Source: Lachnospiraceae bacterium AC3007 (GTDB taxonomy: Bacteria; Bacillota; Clostridia; Lachnospirales; Lachnospiraceae). From it: 64,000 nucleotides of DNA. Positions 62,460 to 64,000 of the stretch are shown here, piece by piece. The position numbers were made by a program, and so were the translations under genes. Numbering within the stretch: position 1 is the first letter of the stretch; every line of letters starts with the position of its first letter. Under the pieces are notes generated by a model. The model worked only from the letters and a program-made list of their open reading frames with translations, did not search any database and was not told where the DNA came from. The DNA lies in NCBI GenBank assembly GCA_000621405.1, contig KK211271.1, forward strand, positions 124,001-188,000. The letters are read 5' to 3'.

Positions 62460-63179
62460 CTAGCGGCGTTTGTTCTTGTTTATTATCCTCGTCTCATACT
62501 TTCCTGTGGCGATCTCAATGTAGCGCGTAAAGAGAGACACTTTGTTGTCATCATTGAGCGCCTTCCAAACCTTCTCGGTGAATTCATCGATATCACCCTG
62601 AAGGATGACAGGAGTCGGCTCACCTTCAAAGGAAGGAAGCGGATCGCCGTCACTCATGTAGGTGTGGATGAAATGACCCTTTCCGGCCTTCGGTCCCCAG
62701 TACGAAAAAGTATAGCGGTTATCCGAATCGGGATCCCCGTTGTCGGACTTCAGTATCGACATCTGATAATCAAACTTGCCGCCTGTCACATGCAGGATGC
62801 TCGAGATACGGGGAGTGAAATTGGGTGGATCGGGCTCGTACCTTCTGCCTCTTAAGCTCTCGGCAAAACATCTTCCGCGCTTCATCTCATCATAGATCGT
62901 GTCCGTCTGGTCTCCGTTCGTCACGATAGTGATGTCCCCCATCACGCGAACAGGAGAATAGATGATAAGTGAAGGATCCACGAGCTTGGAGGGATCGTAA
63001 GCCTCAGTCCTTATCCCTTCGCCTTCCTCCACGAAGATCCGGTTACGGGAATTCTCCGATCTTCCCATTATGAAGTAGGCTGTCACTGCATATCCGCCGC
63101 CTTCGGAGACTCCGATCACGATACCCCGTCCCGGATATGTGGTCTTTGCAATCTCATCGTACAGGTTTACATAATTCAC
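62460..63179 (-). CDS. purO: IMP cyclohydrolase, PurO-like
   Basis: 239 residues. It matches the PurO-type (archaeal-style) IMP cyclohydrolase family rather than the PurH N-terminal domain: YPGRGIVIGVSEGGGYAVTAYFIMGRSENSRNR at the start (read as two pieces), NGDQTDTI, EPDPPNFTPRISS and the tail ATGKYETRIINK. It would close the ring of FAICAR to give IMP. It lies with the stand-alone AICAR transformylase and 12 bases after the lysA-like gene. GGAGAACGG precedes the ATG. Confidence 0.88.
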   Translation of the reverse strand: MNYVNLYDEIAKTTYPGRGIVIGVSEGGGYAVTAYFIMGRSENSRNRIFVEEGEGIRTEAYDPSKLVDPSLIIYSPVRVMGDITIVTNGDQTDTIYDEMKRGRCFAESLRGRRYEPDPPNFTPRISSILHVTGGKFDYQMSILKSDNGDPDSDNRYTFSYWGPKAGKGHFIHTYMSDGDPLPSFEGEPTPVILQGDIDEFTEKVWKALNDDNKVSLFTRYIEIATGKYETRIINKNKRR

Positions 63180-63191
63180 AACCGTTCTCCT

Positions 63192-64000
63192 TTATACCTT
63201 ATCCATATCTTTATATTCTTCGAAGCAGTCGAAGGTAGCAAAGTAATCCGCAAGAGTCTGCGCACGCCTTATCAGTGAGAACGTGCCGTCCTCATGGAGC
63301 AGTACCTCCGGGCTCCACAGTCTGCCGTTGTAATTATATCCCATTGCGAATCCGTGCGCTCCGGTATCGTGGATGTAGAGCAGATCTCCCATATCTATCT
63401 TGGGAAGGAAACGGTCTATCGCGAATTTGTCGTTGTTCTCGCAAAGGGAGCCTGCCACATCATACCTTTGATCATCGGGCGCATCCTCCTTGCCGAGCAC
63501 GGTGATATGATGATAAGCCCCGTACATCGCAGGTCTCATGAGATTCGCCGCGCAGGCGTCGACTCCGATGTACTCCTTGTAGATGTGCTTTTCATGTATG
63601 GCCCTTGTGACGAGAGCGCCGTAGGGTCCCATCATGTAACGTCCCATCTCGGTATATATCTTCACTTCCCCGAGTCCCGCAGGAACAAGGATCTTTTCAT
63701 ATTCCTTCCTTACTCCGTCTCCGATGCGGTCGATGTGATTCTCCTCCTGGTCAGGCCGGTATGGTATGCCGACGCCGCCGGAGAGATTGATGAAATCAAT
63801 TTCAATCTGACACTTTTTCGAAAGATCGGCCGCGAGCTCAAAAAGCTGGGAAGCAAGCGTCGGATAATATTCATCCGTCACGGTATTGCTCGCAAGAAAA
63901 GCATGGATCCCGAACTTCTTTACGCCATGAGCCTTGAGAGTCCGGAATGCCTCTGTCATCTGGTCGAAGGTCATGCCGTACTTGCTGTCTCCGGGATTGT
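63192..64000 (-). CDS. lysA: Diaminopimelate decarboxylase-like protein (5' part beyond window)
   Basis: About 270 C-terminal residues; the frame is open to the window edge (NPGDSKYG precedes the first Met inside). Group IV PLP decarboxylase barrel and beta domain: FINLSGGVGIPYRPDQ, the phosphate-binding EMGRYMMGPYGALV, the active-site cysteine segment AGSLCENNDKFAIDR (usually CES-D) and the dimer tyrosine in DTGAHGFAMGYNYNGR. It would convert meso-diaminopimelate to lysine. The PLP lysine lies outside the window, so related carboxynorspermidine or arginine decarboxylases are not fully excluded. Confidence 0.88.
   Translation of the reverse strand, partial: NPGDSKYGMTFDQMTEAFRTLKAHGVKKFGIHAFLASNTVTDEYYPTLASQLFELAADLSKKCQIEIDFINLSGGVGIPYRPDQEENHIDRIGDGVRKEYEKILVPAGLGEVKIYTEMGRYMMGPYGALVTRAIHEKHIYKEYIGVDACAANLMRPAMYGAYHHITVLGKEDAPDDQRYDVAGSLCENNDKFAIDRFLPKIDMGDLLYIHDTGAHGFAMGYNYNGRLWSPEVLLHEDGTFSLIRRAQTLADYFATFDCFEEYKDMDKV

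Overview
The window reads as a chromosomal segment of a Gram-positive anaerobe of the Clostridia, most likely Lachnospiraceae. The grounds are strong AGGAGG-type ribosome sites, a class III fructose-1,6-bisphosphatase, a zinc-type SufU, indolepyruvate:ferredoxin oxidoreductase next to a phenylacetate-CoA-ligase-like enzyme, a class B sortase with a giant Cna-B repeat surface protein, and a DUF4956/VTC pair. GC is moderate, with one clearly AT-rich gene at 13.4-15.6 kb. No phage, insertion sequence, rRNA or CRISPR array was seen. Almost everything lies on the minus strand; the plus-strand exceptions are two genes at 32.5-34.0 kb and three at 52.6-54.9 kb. Species was not determined.

Layout, left to right. 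(1) 1-7.7 kb: a carbohydrate unit of histidine kinase (cut by the window edge), GH2 beta-galactosidase, aldo/keto reductase with ferredoxin-like tail, and class III FBPase. (2) 7.75-10.3 kb: a MotA/MotB-like (ZorA/ZorB-like) proton-channel pair with its own promoter. (3) 10.4-15.6 kb: an SF1 helicase with a possible nuclease tail and an AT-rich membrane protein of unknown family. (4) 15.6-32.3 kb: a long, tightly packed minus-strand operon. In transcription order it holds a coiled-coil membrane protein, an OmpR-type regulator, a heterodimeric ABC exporter, two condensation-fold acyltransferase-like proteins, a STAS-kinase fusion, two ATP-grasp ligases, a glycosyltransferase-like protein, a SpoIIE-type phosphatase, a tyrosine-phosphatase-like protein and a PAP2 phosphatase. 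I know no described system with this composition; it is the best candidate here for something new, probably making, decorating and exporting a small acylated or amide-linked surface or secreted molecule under partner-switch control. (5) 32.4-36.0 kb: a phosphoribosyltransferase, a FliD-like fragment protein, a radical SAM protein and SufU, with palindromic repeats between them. (6) 36.2-52.5 kb: a 4579-residue Cna-B adhesin, its probable dedicated class B sortase, DUF4956 and a VTC-domain protein. (7) 52.6-58.0 kb: aryl-acid metabolism (PaaK-like ligase, ACT protein, IorA, IorB) with RNase HI, a DUF1653 protein and a YbjQ protein. (8) 58.1-64.0 kb: a DEAD-box RNA helicase, tRNA-Leu(CAA) with partial copies of itself, 1-phosphofructokinase, a split purine terminal pathway (stand-alone AICAR transformylase plus PurO-type IMP cyclohydrolase) and the start-truncated lysA.

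Two families of short palindromic repeats (cores ACGTACCTTTTGACAC and GGACGGTTCTTTTGTC) sit in intergenic gaps across the window. Several genes start at TTG or have their ribosome site inside the preceding gene; starts were corrected where the ribosome site allowed.
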